From Guyparkeria hydrothermalis (lineage in GTDB: Bacteria; Pseudomonadota; Gammaproteobacteria; Halothiobacillales; Halothiobacillaceae), in assembly GCF_023555375.1 (NCBI RefSeq), contig NZ_JAJSEE010000001.1, positions 523,973 through 587,972 on the forward strand: a DNA stretch of 64,000 bases, in the 5' to 3' direction. The position numbers and the translations under genes are program-made. Under the pieces are notes generated by a model, which did no database searches, had not been told where the DNA came from, and saw only the letters and a list, made by a program, of their open reading frames with translations. Positions 56,090 to 64,000 of this stretch are shown here, in pieces; within the stretch, counting starts at the first letter, position 1; each line of letters opens with the position of its first letter.

Positions 56090-57646
56090 ATGAAGATTCT
56101 CAAGGTCGAACAGCCCGGTCAGACCACCCCCGCGGGACAGGTCCTTCGCCTGCAGACCGGGCAGCGCCTCGCCGCCATCTCGCTGTCGGATGCCCGGCCG
56201 GGTGAGCGCGCGACCCTGTCGGTGGCCGGCGGCCAGTTGCAGGTCACCACCCAGCACCCACTCAAGGCGGGCCAGGCGATCGACCTGGAGGTCACCCGAT
56301 TGGGCGAACAGGTTCACCTGCGCCCGCTCGGCCCGCCGCCGGACCCTCGTCAACTCGACCAGGCCCAGCTGACCCGCAACCTGCTCCAGGCCCTGGCGCG
56401 GGTGGGCACGGCAGGTGCCAGCAACACCCCCGGGGCCGCCGCACCGGCCACCCCGACATCCGTGGCGGCCAGTCTCGCCCAGGCGCAAACCGCCCCAACA
56501 CCATTCACTCAGGCGCAGATCACCCCGGCACAGACCAACCCGCTGCCCAGCCCCCAGGCCTCGCCCGCGGCAGGCGCGGCCCGGGGCACTCCAGGCAACG
56601 CCGCGGTGCCCGCGCCGCCGGCCAGCCCGTCACCGTCCCAGGCAACCGGCACGGCGGGCGGGGCAACCGCGTCGATACCGGCGGCGATCCTGCAGGCCAC
56701 CCGCCCCGGAGGCGGTGCTGCGGCCACCGAATCGATGCTGCGCACGGCGCTCAGCCAGGGCGTGACCAGCGGGACAGCGACCACGGGGCCCGGTGCCGCG
56801 ACACAGGCCACCGCCGCCTTGGCGACACCGGCCGTCTCGTCGCCCTCTGCCCAGACGGTCCCGCCCGGCCTCAATGGCCTCCTGCCACTGCTCTCGGCGC
56901 TACGCGAACCGCGCCTGATCCAGGGGCTGGTCGCCGGTTGGCTTGCCACGGCGGACAACCCCGCGCGACCACCCAACCCGCTGGCCGGGGTCGGCGGCCC
57001 CATGCCGGCACCCGCGGGCCAGGGGCTGACGGAGACCCCGCTCGGCAGCCTGCTGCAACAGGCCGCGCGCAGCCTGCGCGCCCAGCCCGACCTCGCCCCG
57101 CGTGACCCGGCCGCACGCCAGGCCACCCTCGAGTTCATGCAGCGGATCGGCGACCAGGTCGAGCGCAGCCAGCTGGCCACCGCCCTGTCCCAGGGCGCGG
57201 CCGGTGCGGCGGCCGGGACGCAGACCGGTCCCAACCAGCCGACCTGGTTGCTGGAGATCCCGCTGCAGCTGGCCAACGAGGCCCACGCGCTGCGCCTGGG
57301 CATCCGCGAGGAAGATGAATCGGGCGAGGCGCGTAGCGGCGGCGGGCGGTGGCGGATCGATCTGGCGATGGAATGGCCCCGGCTGGGGCCCCTGCACGCG
57401 GCGCTGGTGATGCAGGGCGAGCGGATCGACGTCGACCTGTTTGCCGATCAACCAGAGACGGTCACCCTCCTCGAGACCACGCGACCGACGCTGGCCCAGG
57501 CGTTGTCCGATTCGGGCCTCACGCCCGGGCGCCTCGGCACCTACCCCGGCCCGCCACCGGCGAGCGCGCGGGCACGGCTCGAACCCGACACGAACGGGGC
57601 CGCAGGCACGTCCGCACCAGACGGCTTTCTGAGTGAGCAGGCATGA
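56090..57646 (+). CDS. Second FliK-type flagellar hook-length control-like protein
   Basis: The 518-residue product has a folded, beta-rich N-terminal section (about 1-85), a long Ala/Pro/Thr/Gln-rich disordered middle (about 100-270), and a C-terminal domain (about 385-500: WRIDLAMEWPRLGPLHAALV followed by DVDLFAD) that resembles the FliK Flg_hook fold, in which an L-G-P-L motif precedes the beta strands. GGAG lies 5 nt before the ATG. It overlaps the next gene by 4 nt; fliK-like plus flhX-like pairs of this kind are common in proteobacteria with FleQ. It is much less typical than the fliK in the main operon, so a specialised export role is possible. Confidence 0.78.
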   Translation: MKILKVEQPGQTTPAGQVLRLQTGQRLAAISLSDARPGERATLSVAGGQLQVTTQHPLKAGQAIDLEVTRLGEQVHLRPLGPPPDPRQLDQAQLTRNLLQALARVGTAGASNTPGAAAPATPTSVAASLAQAQTAPTPFTQAQITPAQTNPLPSPQASPAAGAARGTPGNAAVPAPPASPSPSQATGTAGGATASIPAAILQATRPGGGAAATESMLRTALSQGVTSGTATTGPGAATQATAALATPAVSSPSAQTVPPGLNGLLPLLSALREPRLIQGLVAGWLATADNPARPPNPLAGVGGPMPAPAGQGLTETPLGSLLQQAARSLRAQPDLAPRDPAARQATLEFMQRIGDQVERSQLATALSQGAAGAAAGTQTGPNQPTWLLEIPLQLANEAHALRLGIREEDESGEARSGGGRWRIDLAMEWPRLGPLHAALVMQGERIDVDLFADQPETVTLLETTRPTLAQALSDSGLTPGRLGTYPGPPPASARARLEPDTNGAAGTSAPDGFLSEQA

Positions 57647-57990
57647 CGGAACGCGACGAGACGCGCCATACCCAGTCGAAACCGCGGCGCGCCATCGCGC
57701 TGGCCTACGACGGCACGGACGTGCCGCAGGTGGTGGCTACCGGACAGGACGAGCTGGCCCGTCGCATTATCGAGGTGGCCCGCGAGAACGACGTCCCGGC
57801 GGTGGAAGACCCGATGCTCGCTCGGGCCCTGGCGGAGATCGATCTGGGCGACCGCATCCCCGAAGCCCTGTTCCGGGCGGTGGCCGAGGTGCTCAGCTAC
57901 GCGCTCTACGTCAACGACCGCCATGAGGAGGTACTGCGTCGCGCCCGCGAACGGGTGGATGAACGCGACCGCAATCGGGACCAGGAGTGA
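57643..57990 (+). CDS. FlhB C-terminal-domain homologue (FlhX-like)
   Basis: The 115-residue product resembles only the cytoplasmic domain of the export-gate protein FlhB/EscU: KPRRAIALAYDG, VPQVVATGQDELARRIIEVA, then ENDVPAVEDPMLARALAEIDLGD split across helices, and PEALFRAVAEVLSYAL. It has no membrane helices and lacks the self-cleaving NPTH motif; its sequence starts near the point where FlhB is normally cut. In some bacteria FlhX can partly replace the FlhB C-terminal fragment. Coupled to the fliK-like gene by ATGA, it may tune the export specificity switch. A basic/acidic Arg/Asp tail ends the protein. Confidence 0.87.
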   Translation: MTERDETRHTQSKPRRAIALAYDGTDVPQVVATGQDELARRIIEVARENDVPAVEDPMLARALAEIDLGDRIPEALFRAVAEVLSYALYVNDRHEEVLRRARERVDERDRNRDQE

Positions 57991-58011
57991 GTCGCAACGC
58001 CGCCGGACACG

Positions 58012-58040
58012 AAAAAGCCCGCCGTGAGAGGCGGGCTTTT
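58012..58040. terminator. Bidirectional terminator between flhX-like gene and tRNA operon
   Basis: AAAAGCCCGCC and GGCGGGCTTTT enclose a 6-nt loop, with A residues before and T residues after, so it can end transcripts from both sides. Confidence 0.92.
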
Positions 58041-58052
58041 CCAACGCTATGG

Positions 58053-58129
58053 TGGGGTGACTGATGGGATTCGAACCCACGACCACCGGAATCACAATCC
58101 GGGGCTCTACCAACTGAGCTACAGTCACC
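58053..58129 (-). tRNA. tRNA-His (GTG)
   Basis: The minus strand folds into a cloverleaf with acceptor GTGACTG/CAGTCAC, the His-specific extra 5' G paired opposite C73, D-loop AGCTCAGTTGGTAGAGC, anticodon GTG in loop TTGTGAT, T-arm GGGTTCGAACCC and encoded CCA (77 nt). Confidence 0.96.
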
Positions 58130-58165
58130 ATCGAAAGGTTTTCACCGTTCATCCTGGTGCGCTTA

Positions 58166-58242
58166 TGGCGCGCCCGGCAGGACTCGAACCCGCAACCCTC
58201 GGCTTAGAAGGCCGATGCTCTATCCGGTTGAGCTACAGGCGC
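58166..58242 (-). tRNA. tRNA-Arg (TCT)
   Basis: On the minus strand a 77-nt cloverleaf starts GCGCCTGTAGCTCAACCGG, has anticodon TCT in loop CTTCTAA, T-arm GCGGGTTCGAGTCCTGC and an encoded CCA end. It reads AGA codons. Confidence 0.96.
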
Positions 58243-58260
58243 AAGTTTCGGCTAATTCAC

Positions 58261-58337
58261 TGGTCGGAGTGGAGGGATTCGAACCCCCGACCACCTGGTC
58301 CCAAACCAGGTGCGCTACCAGACTGCGCTACACTCCG
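58261..58337 (-). tRNA. tRNA-Pro (TGG)
   Basis: On the minus strand a 77-nt cloverleaf starts CGGAGTGTAGCGCAGTCTGG, has anticodon TGG in loop TTTGGGA, T-arm GGGGGTTCGAATCCC(T) and an encoded CCA. It is the first gene of the Pro-Arg-His operon. Confidence 0.96.
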
Positions 58338-58409
58338 TTCGCCGTCATCGCGCAAACGCGCCTCGTCCGCCGGAGCGGTTTCGGCCCGTGCCGGTGACGA
58401 AGGTGCGCC

Positions 58410-58438
58410 ATGATAGGCATCGACCGGGGCCAAGTCAA
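58410..58438 (-). promoter_or_regulatory. Strong promoter of the tRNA operon with GC-rich discriminator
   Basis: TTGACT and TATCAT (each five of six) are spaced 17 nt apart on the minus strand. The bases after the -10 (GGCGCACC) form a GC-rich discriminator, typical of stable-RNA promoters under stringent control. Confidence 0.85.
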
Positions 58439-58480
58439 TTGCCCCCGGGAAGCTCCGAACCGATCTCCCCGGATCGGCGG

Positions 58481-60772
58481 TCAGTGACGCCCCGCGCGGA
58501 TCAGGCCGCCCAGGCCGCGATCCTCCAGCGCCTGGTTCAGCAGGGTGCGAATCTCGGCGGGCCGTTCGCAGCGCATGGCCTCCTCGAGCAACGCCTGGGC
58601 ATCGGCGTGCGAGAAGCTGCGGATCACCCACTTGATCCGCGGCAGCGACCCGGCGCTCATCGACAGCGAATGGATGCCCATCCCCAGTAGCAACACGGCC
58701 CCAAGCGGGTCGCCGGAAAGCTCGCCGCAAACGGCCACTTCGCAGTCCTGGCGCGCGCCAGCGGAGCAGACGTCACGGATCGCGGCGAGCACCGCCGGAT
58801 GCAGGGCGTCGTAGCGCGAGGCGACCCGCTCGTTGTTACGGTCGATCGCGAGCAGGTACTGGGTCAGATCGTTGGTGCCGATGGAGAGGAAGTCGCAGCG
58901 GCTGGCCAGCGCGTCGGCCTGGTAGACCGCCGAGGGCACCTCGATCATCACCCCGATCTTGGGCCGCTGGATCTCGCCGACCTCCTCGGACACCTCGTCG
59001 AACGCCTGGGCGATGTAGGCCAGCGACTGGTCGAGCTCGTCGACCGCCGAGATCATCGGCAGCAGGATATGCAAATTGTTCAGGCCCGCCGAGGCCTTGA
59101 GCATCGCCCGGATCTGGGTGAGGAAGATCTCCGGGTGGTCCAGCACCAGCCGGATGCCACGCCAGCCGAGGAACGGGTTGTCCTCGCGGATGGGGAAATA
59201 CGACAGCGGCTTGTCGCCACCCACATCCAGCGTGCGTAGCACCACGGGCTTGCCGGCGAAGGTCTCGAGCGCCTCGCGGTAGATATGCGCCTGCTCCTCC
59301 TCGCCGGGGAACTGCTTGCGGATCTGGAACGGCACCTCGGTGCGGTACAGGCCGATGCCCTCGGCACCGACGGTCAGCGACGGCGCCATGTCCGAGAGCA
59401 GGCCGATGTTGACGTGCATGGCGACACGCACGCCGTCGGAGGTCAGTGCCGGCTCGTCGCGCAGGGCGGCGAGCTCTTCGGTCAGCTCCGCCTCCTCGCG
59501 GGCCAGCCGCTGCATCTCCTCACGGAGCGAGCCGCGCGGACGGACCACGACCAGGCCGCGATAGCCGTCGACCACCACCTCCTTGTTGCGCAGCCGGGAA
59601 ATTGGCAGGTCGGACACACCCATCGCCGCCGGCACACCCAGTGCGCGGGCGAGGATCGCGAGATGCGAGGAGCCCGAGCCGGTCGAGGAGACGATGCCGA
59701 CCAGCCGCTCGGTGGGCACCTCGGCCAGGTGCGAGGCGGACAGGTCATTGCCCACCAGCACGATCTGATCCGGCCACTCGGTCGGCCCGGCACTCTCGGC
59801 GTGCAGCTTGTGCAGCACCCGGTTGCCCAGATCGCGGATGTCCTGGGCCCGTTCACGCAGGTAGGCATCGCTCATCTGCTCGAACACCGCCGCGTGCTCG
59901 GCGATCGCATCGCGCAACGCGGCCCCGGCCCACTGGCCCGCGCGGATGTGCTGCTCGATCGCCTCGACCAGCGAGCCACCCGAGAGCATGCGGATGTAGG
60001 CATCGAACAGCAGGTTCTCCTCCTCGCTACCGGAGGCCCGCGCAAAATCGATCTTGAGTTGCTCGAATTCCTGGCGGACCGCCTCGATGGCGCTGTCGAG
60101 CACGCCCAACTCGTGGTCGATGTCGTCGACCTCGCGATCCTCGACCATCTCCAGCGACTGGCCGTCGGCGACCACCACCGCGGTGCCGAAGACCACGCCC
60201 GGCGAGCCCGGTAGGCCGCGGGCGGAGAACGCCGAATCGAAGCCGCCCGGCTCGTTGCCGGTGCGCATCAGCTCGCCGCTGGCGCGGGCGTGACGGATGG
60301 CGGAGGCCAGCTGCGTGGCCAAGGTGACCACGAAGGACTCCTGGTCGTCTGAGAAGCGGCGGCGCTCGCGGGCCTGGACGACCAGCACGCCCAGCACGTC
60401 GCCGCGGTGGATGATCGGCACGCCCAGAAAGCCGTGGTAGGGCTCCTCGCCGATGTCGGTGACGAACTTGAAGGCCGGGTGGAGCGAGGCGTCCTCGAGG
60501 TTGATCACCTCCGCCCGGCGCGCGACCAGGCCGACCAGACCCTCGTCGAGGGCCAGCGAGACCTGGCCGACCATCGACTTGTTCAGGCCCTCGGTCGCCT
60601 GCAGCACCAGGCTGGGCTCGACGGCCTCGGCCTCGTCGCCGCCCAGCACGTAGACCGAGCAGACCGAGACGTCGAGCGCCGACTGGACCCGGCGGGCAAT
60701 CAGGTCGAGCGCCGCCCGCAGGTCCGCCGACTTCGAGACCTCGGTGACGATCTGGCGGAGTTCATCGAGCAT
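58481..60772 (-). CDS. ptsP: Phosphoenolpyruvate-protein phosphotransferase PtsP (EI-Ntr)
   Basis: PtsP starts the nitrogen-type phosphotransferase relay (to NPr and EIIA-Ntr). The 763-residue product has an N-terminal GAF domain (about 1-165), an EI N-terminal domain, the phospho-His segment GSGSSHLAILARALGVP (about 350-365), and the PEP-binding TIM barrel with GIGLYRTEVPF, KIGVMIEVPS, SIGTNDLTQYLLAIDRNN and VCGELSGDP. It overlaps rppH by 11 nt, the usual neighbour in gammaproteobacteria. Confidence 0.96.
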   Translation of the reverse strand: MLDELRQIVTEVSKSADLRAALDLIARRVQSALDVSVCSVYVLGGDEAEAVEPSLVLQATEGLNKSMVGQVSLALDEGLVGLVARRAEVINLEDASLHPAFKFVTDIGEEPYHGFLGVPIIHRGDVLGVLVVQARERRRFSDDQESFVVTLATQLASAIRHARASGELMRTGNEPGGFDSAFSARGLPGSPGVVFGTAVVVADGQSLEMVEDREVDDIDHELGVLDSAIEAVRQEFEQLKIDFARASGSEEENLLFDAYIRMLSGGSLVEAIEQHIRAGQWAGAALRDAIAEHAAVFEQMSDAYLRERAQDIRDLGNRVLHKLHAESAGPTEWPDQIVLVGNDLSASHLAEVPTERLVGIVSSTGSGSSHLAILARALGVPAAMGVSDLPISRLRNKEVVVDGYRGLVVVRPRGSLREEMQRLAREEAELTEELAALRDEPALTSDGVRVAMHVNIGLLSDMAPSLTVGAEGIGLYRTEVPFQIRKQFPGEEEQAHIYREALETFAGKPVVLRTLDVGGDKPLSYFPIREDNPFLGWRGIRLVLDHPEIFLTQIRAMLKASAGLNNLHILLPMISAVDELDQSLAYIAQAFDEVSEEVGEIQRPKIGVMIEVPSAVYQADALASRCDFLSIGTNDLTQYLLAIDRNNERVASRYDALHPAVLAAIRDVCSAGARQDCEVAVCGELSGDPLGAVLLLGMGIHSLSMSAGSLPRIKWVIRSFSHADAQALLEEAMRCERPAEIRTLLNQALEDRGLGGLIRAGRH

Positions 60773-61340
60773 CGCGATGCCCCGCCGCGGCCAAGCCGGC
60801 CGGTGACGCCTGCTCGATGCGCCGCTCGAGCTGTTCGGGCAGGCACTCGTCCGGGCATTCGGCGGGCACGCCCTCGAGGAAAGGGGCGAGCTGGTGCAAC
60901 GCCTGGAAATAGACGGTGCGCTTGAAGTAGATCACTTCGGGCAGGATCGACCAGAACGGACGCCATTCCCAGCCGTCGAATTCGGGCTTGTGGGAGGCAT
61001 TGAGATCGAAGGCGCTCTCGTCGGTGCGCAGGCGCAGCAGGAACCATTTCTGCTTCTGACCGATGCAGACGGGATGGACGTGACGACGCACCATGTTGCG
61101 CGGCAGGCGGTAGCGGAGCCAGCCGCGGGTCCAGGCCATCACCGAGACGTGCTCGGGCAGCAGCCCCACCTCCTCGCGCAGCTCACGGTACATGGCCTCC
61201 AGCGGCCGCTCCTCGGCGTTGATGCCGCCTTGCGGAAACTGCCAGGAACGATGCCCGACCCGCTTGCCCCAGAAGACCTCGCCTCGCTGGTTGCACACGA
61301 TGATCCCGACATTGGGTCGAAAGCCGCTACGGTCAATCAC
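60762..61340 (-). CDS. rppH: RNA pyrophosphohydrolase
   Basis: RppH removes pyrophosphate from mRNA 5' ends and so triggers RNase E decay. The 192-residue Nudix enzyme starts with VIDRSGFRPNVGIIVCN, has FWGKRVGHRSWQFPQGG and the Nudix box from GGINAEE to REEVGLLP, with RELREE as metal ligands. The start is a GTG at 61340, aligning with the E. coli start MIDDDGYRPNVG; the in-frame extension upstream is not real. Confidence 0.95.
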   Translation of the reverse strand: MIDRSGFRPNVGIIVCNQRGEVFWGKRVGHRSWQFPQGGINAEERPLEAMYRELREEVGLLPEHVSVMAWTRGWLRYRLPRNMVRRHVHPVCIGQKQKWFLLRLRTDESAFDLNASHKPEFDGWEWRPFWSILPEVIYFKRTVYFQALHQLAPFLEGVPAECPDECLPEQLERRIEQASPAGLAAAGHRDAR

Positions 61341-61759
61341 GATTCCACTCTTGCAAAAGTCAGTCGCCAGAAATGGCGGGGCGCGCGGCCCCGCAGGGGC
61401 AAACCGCCGAGCCGGCACGAGGCCGTCCGCGGTCACCCAAGTGTCATTGATTCTTTCACAAAACCCCGGGGCGATAAACCGACGCGACCGGGCGCCTAGG
61501 CAGGCGCGGGTCACGACGAGTCCGGGGGACTGTCCGCCCCGCCACCCGGCGACGGCGGCACTCCTCCCGATCCCCGCGCCGGCGCCCTTTCGCCGGACCG
61601 AAACCCTCGTGCTCGACCGGCCCCGCACCGCCTTGCCGCCCGTCGGACCAAGATCCACACGGGATGGGGTATCATGCGCGCCCGTCGACCCGGCCACGGC
61701 CGGGATGCAACGCGATCATGACGGCAGGCGCACCGCGCCCTGCCGCCAGGAGGCCTTTC
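61341..61759. other. rppH-HAD divergent gap without a supported gene
   Basis: This 419-nt GC-rich region separates the divergent rppH and HAD genes. A -10-like TATCAT at 61670-61675 on the plus strand, without a clear -35, may serve the HAD gene. Open readings here on both strands are extensions without start signals. I see no RNA gene or repeat in it. Confidence 0.5.
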
Positions 61760-62434
61760 GTGAAACTCGCCATCTTCGACCTCGACAACACCCTGCTCGC
61801 CGGTGATTCCGATCACGCCTGGGGTGCCTTCATGACCGAACACGGCATTGTCGACGCCGACGACTACGCGCGGCACAACGACGAGTTCCTGCGCCACTAC
61901 CAGCAGGGCACGCTCGACATCGACGCCTACCTGCGCTTTGCGCTGGCACCACTGGCCGAGCACCCGGCCGAGGACCTGGAGGCCTGGCGGGCCGAGTTCA
62001 TCGAGAGGGACATCCGCCCGCTGATCACCCCGGCGGCGCGCGAGCTGGTCGAATCCCATCGCCGCCGCGGGCACACCCTGATGCTGATCACCGCGACGAA
62101 CGCCTTCGTCACCGGTCCGATCGCCGAGCTGTTCGACATCCCGCACCTGCTGGCCACCGAGCCCGAACGCCGTAATGGCCGCTACACGGGTCGCTACACC
62201 GGCACGCCGACGTTCCAGCACGGCAAGATCCTCGCGCTCGAGGAATGGCTGGAGACCCAGCAGGTGCGCCCGGAGGAGACCTGGTTCTACTCGGATTCGC
62301 GCAACGACCTGCCACTGCTCGAGCAGGTCGACCATCCCGCGGCGGTCGACCCGGACCCGGTGCTGCGCCGCGAGGCCGAGGCGCGCGGCTGGCCGGTGCT
62401 GGCACTCAACGTCGTCGAGGAACCGGCGGGGTAG
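61760..62434 (+). CDS. HAD-superfamily (IB, SerB-like) hydrolase
   Basis: The 224-residue product has HAD motif I at the very start (FDLDNTLLAGDS; Asp7 nucleophile, Asp9), a helical cap, motif II LMLITATN, a Lys in the HGK segment and motif III YSDSRNDLPLL. This pattern matches HAD subfamily IB (phosphoserine-phosphatase-like, histidinol-phosphatase-like); the substrate cannot be told from sequence. The start is a GTG at 61760 with AGGAGG at 6 nt, preferred over the ATG codons at 61664 and 61718, which have no such site. A tandem RYTGRYTGTP repeat occurs near residue 145. Confidence 0.88.
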   Translation: MKLAIFDLDNTLLAGDSDHAWGAFMTEHGIVDADDYARHNDEFLRHYQQGTLDIDAYLRFALAPLAEHPAEDLEAWRAEFIERDIRPLITPAARELVESHRRRGHTLMLITATNAFVTGPIAELFDIPHLLATEPERRNGRYTGRYTGTPTFQHGKILALEEWLETQQVRPEETWFYSDSRNDLPLLEQVDHPAAVDPDPVLRREAEARGWPVLALNVVEEPAG

Positions 62435-62441
62435 GACGAAA

Positions 62442-62470
62442 AACGCCCCCGGCATCACACCGGGGGCGTT
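62442..62470. terminator. Terminator between the HAD gene and dcd
   Basis: AACGCCCCCGG and CCGGGGGCGTT form an 11-bp perfect stem. The T run is stronger on the minus strand (dcd side), but the hairpin can serve both convergent genes. Confidence 0.9.
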
Positions 62471-62492
62471 GACGGTGGCGCGCTCGAGGCGA

Positions 62493-63074
62493 TCAGGCGG
62501 TCGGCAGGGTCACGCCGCGCTGCCCCTGGTACTTGCCGCCCCGGTCCTTGTAGGAGGTCTCGCAGACCTCGTCGGACTCGAGGAACAGCATCTGCGCGAC
62601 ACCCTCGTTGGCGTAGATCTTCGCCGGGATGGGCGTGGTGTTGGAGAACTCCAGCGTCACGTGGCCCTCCCACTCCGGCTCGAGCGGGGTGACGTTGACG
62701 ATGATCCCGCAGCGGGCGTAGCTCGACTTGCCCAGGCAGATGGTCAGCACGTTACGCGGGATACGGAAGTACTCGACCGTATGCGCCAGGGCAAAGGAAT
62801 TGGGCGGGATGATGCAGACGTCGGAATGCACGTCGACGAAGCTGCGCTCGTCGAAGGCCTTGGGGTCGACGATGGTGGTGTTGATGTTGGTGAACACCTT
62901 GAAGTGGTTCGAGCAACGCACGTCGTAGCCGTAGCTCGAGGTCCCGTAGGACACCATCGGCTCGGCCTTGCCGTCCGGGCCGGGCATGCTGCGCACCTGA
63001 CCGGGCTCGAACGGCTCGATCATGCCGTGCTCCTCGGCCATGCGACGGATCCAGCGATCGGACTTGATACTCAT
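62493..63074 (-). CDS. dcd: dCTP deaminase
   Basis: Dcd deaminates dCTP to dUTP, the main route to dTMP in enteric-type bacteria. The 193-residue trimeric enzyme has [13 protein letters not shown], the catalytic-site helix [19 protein letters not shown] and [13 protein letters not shown], all conserved in the dCTP-deaminase branch of the dUTPase superfamily. The ATG at 63074 ([13 protein letters not shown]) is the family start; an in-frame extension to 63155 is rejected. Confidence 0.96.
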   Translation of the reverse strand: MSIKSDRWIRRMAEEHGMIEPFEPGQVRSMPGPDGKAEPMVSYGTSSYGYDVRCSNHFKVFTNINTTIVDPKAFDERSFVDVHSDVCIIPPNSFALAHTVEYFRIPRNVLTICLGKSSYARCGIIVNVTPLEPEWEGHVTLEFSNTTPIPAKIYANEGVAQMLFLESDEVCETSYKDRGGKYQGQRGVTLPTA

Positions 63075-63280
63075 TCGGTCATCCCGTTGCAGAAGTTGCC
63101 TCAAGGGGCGATGCCGTCGGGCCTTCCCGTGGCAAAGCGCGTATGCTTGCGACAAAACAGCGGGTTGTCAACCGGCCCGGGTCGGCCCGGGATCGAGGCG
63201 ACCACGCAACTTTTGCGAGCCCCCCCGGTCTGCATGAAGGAATATCGTTCGACATGCCGTTTCACTCTGAACAAGGGATT

Positions 63281-63949
63281 ATGCGAAACATGCAAGGCAC
63301 TCTCCTCACCTTTCCCCGTCTCTTTCCGTCGGCACCGCGCTCGCGCCTGATGGGGCCGATCGCGGCCCTGGCCGTCGCTCTGTTCCTGAGCGGCTGCGCG
63401 AGCGCGCCGACAACCCAGAACGGCGATGGCGGCGCCGACCAGGGCAGCCAGTCCAGCGATCAGACCGAGGGCTACGACAAGTACGAGACCACCCAGGAGG
63501 CGGTCGACTTCCTGGGCGGTTCGGCCGAGGGCATCGCCCGGGCGGTCGACCGCGCCTTTGCCGACTACGGCCGTCCCAACGCCATCATCAAGGGCGAGGA
63601 AGGCGGCGGCGCGATCGTCGTCGGCCTGCGCTACGGCATGGGCGAGTTCATGGCGAAGTCCGGCGAGAAACAGACCGTCTACTGGCAGGGACCGTCGGTC
63701 GGCTGGGACTTCGGTGGCGATGCGGGCCGGGTGTTCATGCTGGTCTACAACCTGCCGCGCCCGGACCTGATCTTCCAGCGCTTCGCCGGCGTCAACGGCT
63801 CGGCGTTCGTCGTCGGCGGGGTCGGCATGCAGTACCTGCGCAGCCAGTCGATCGTGGTCGCCCCGATTCGCGTCGGCGTCGGCCTGCGACTGGGGGCCGG
63901 CGTGGGCTACACGCAGTTCACGCAGGAACAGTCCTACAACCCGTTCTGA
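63281..63949 (+). CDS. EipA/DUF1134-family lipoprotein
   Basis: The product (222 residues from the ATG at 63281) is a predicted lipoprotein: hydrophobic stretch IAALAVALFLSGC with lipobox Cys39, then a polar linker and a DUF1134 domain (about 65-222: KGEEGGGAIVVGLRYG, TVYWQGPSVGWDFGGDAGR, then RFAGVNGSAFVVGGVGM). In Brucella a member, EipA, is a small periplasmic beta-barrel protein linked to envelope integrity. The start is uncertain: ATGs at 63254, 63281, 63290 and 63350 are in frame; AAGGGA precedes 63281. It is divergent from dcd. Confidence 0.82.
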   Translation: MRNMQGTLLTFPRLFPSAPRSRLMGPIAALAVALFLSGCASAPTTQNGDGGADQGSQSSDQTEGYDKYETTQEAVDFLGGSAEGIARAVDRAFADYGRPNAIIKGEEGGGAIVVGLRYGMGEFMAKSGEKQTVYWQGPSVGWDFGGDAGRVFMLVYNLPRPDLIFQRFAGVNGSAFVVGGVGMQYLRSQSIVVAPIRVGVGLRLGAGVGYTQFTQEQSYNPF

Positions 63950-63978
63950 CCCGCACCGACTCACTGACCACGAAAAGC

Positions 63979-64000
63979 GCCGACCTCCCCGGAGGCCGGC
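63979..64000 (+). terminator. Probable terminator after the EipA-like gene (cut by window edge)
   Basis: GCCGACCTCC, CC, GGAGGCCGGC forms a stem with one mismatch, preceded by AAAAGC; the expected T run would lie just outside the window. Confidence 0.55.

Noticed and set aside
58024..58413. 129-codon plus-strand frame across the tRNA genes
   Set aside because: It is antisense to three tRNAs; its repeated DGIRTHDHRNHNPG and GLEPATLG-like words are the well-known mistranslation of tRNA genes.

Overview
The window is a high-GC (roughly two-thirds G+C) stretch of core chromosome from a motile, respiring gammaproteobacterium. The evidence is the gene orders bamA-skp-lpxD, rlmE-ftsH-folP-glmM, rppH-ptsP and a complete mraZ-to-ftsZ division cluster, a DNPR-type (diaminopimelate) MurE, a FleQ-type flagellar regulator and a sigma-54 promoter. 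Acidic linkers and tails on the periplasmic cytochrome hint at a salt-adapted sulfur-oxidiser-like lineage, but the genus is not fixed by anything seen here.

Layout. 1-11.1 kb (minus strand): envelope and translation genes, transcribed rpsB-tsf // pyrH-frr-uppS-cdsA-dxr-rseP-bamA-skp-lpxD (lpxD cut by the window edge). 11.3-17.3 kb (minus): rlmE-ftsH-folP-[cytochrome c4]-glmM, joined directly to rpsB. 17.4-18.6 kb (minus): a copper/oxidase-assembly pair (SCO and PCuAC) lying between rlmE and its usual divergent neighbour yhbY. 18.7-26.3 kb (plus): yhbY-aat, a CPA2 cation/proton antiporter with RCK domains, a 77-residue unknown small protein with its own promoter and terminator, and mfd-RDD. 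26.4-43.5 kb (minus): the division and cell-wall cluster mraZ-rsmH-ftsL-ftsI-murE-murF-mraY-murD-ftsW-murG-murC-ddl-ftsQ-ftsA-ftsZ, nearly all with 1-20 nt overlaps, with a predicted sigma-70 promoter and MraZ boxes in front. 43.8-44.15 kb (minus): the RNase P RNA gene.

44.3-46.6 kb is the least ordinary part. It holds an unrecognised helical-repeat protein, a 268-bp palindromic MITE-like element bounded by 18-bp terminal inverted repeats and TTAA duplications placed exactly at that gene's stop codon, and an H-NS-family gene in an AT-richer patch. 46.6-58.0 kb is flagellar: fliE-F-G-H-I-J-K (minus, from a sigma-54 promoter), a fleQ-like activator, then on the plus strand a second FliK-type protein and a stand-alone FlhB C-terminal-domain protein. 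FleQ-box-like sequences lie both in the fliE leader and upstream of fleQ. 58.0-58.45 kb: a tRNA Pro-Arg-His operon with a strong promoter. 58.5-64 kb: ptsP and rppH (minus), a HAD phosphatase (plus), dcd (minus) and an EipA/DUF1134 lipoprotein (plus).

No complete unknown multi-gene system is evident. The points most worth checking are the MITE-like element and the gene it adjoins, the small 77-aa transcription unit, the predicted FleQ and MraZ sites, and the perfect palindromes in front of the two respiratory gene sets.
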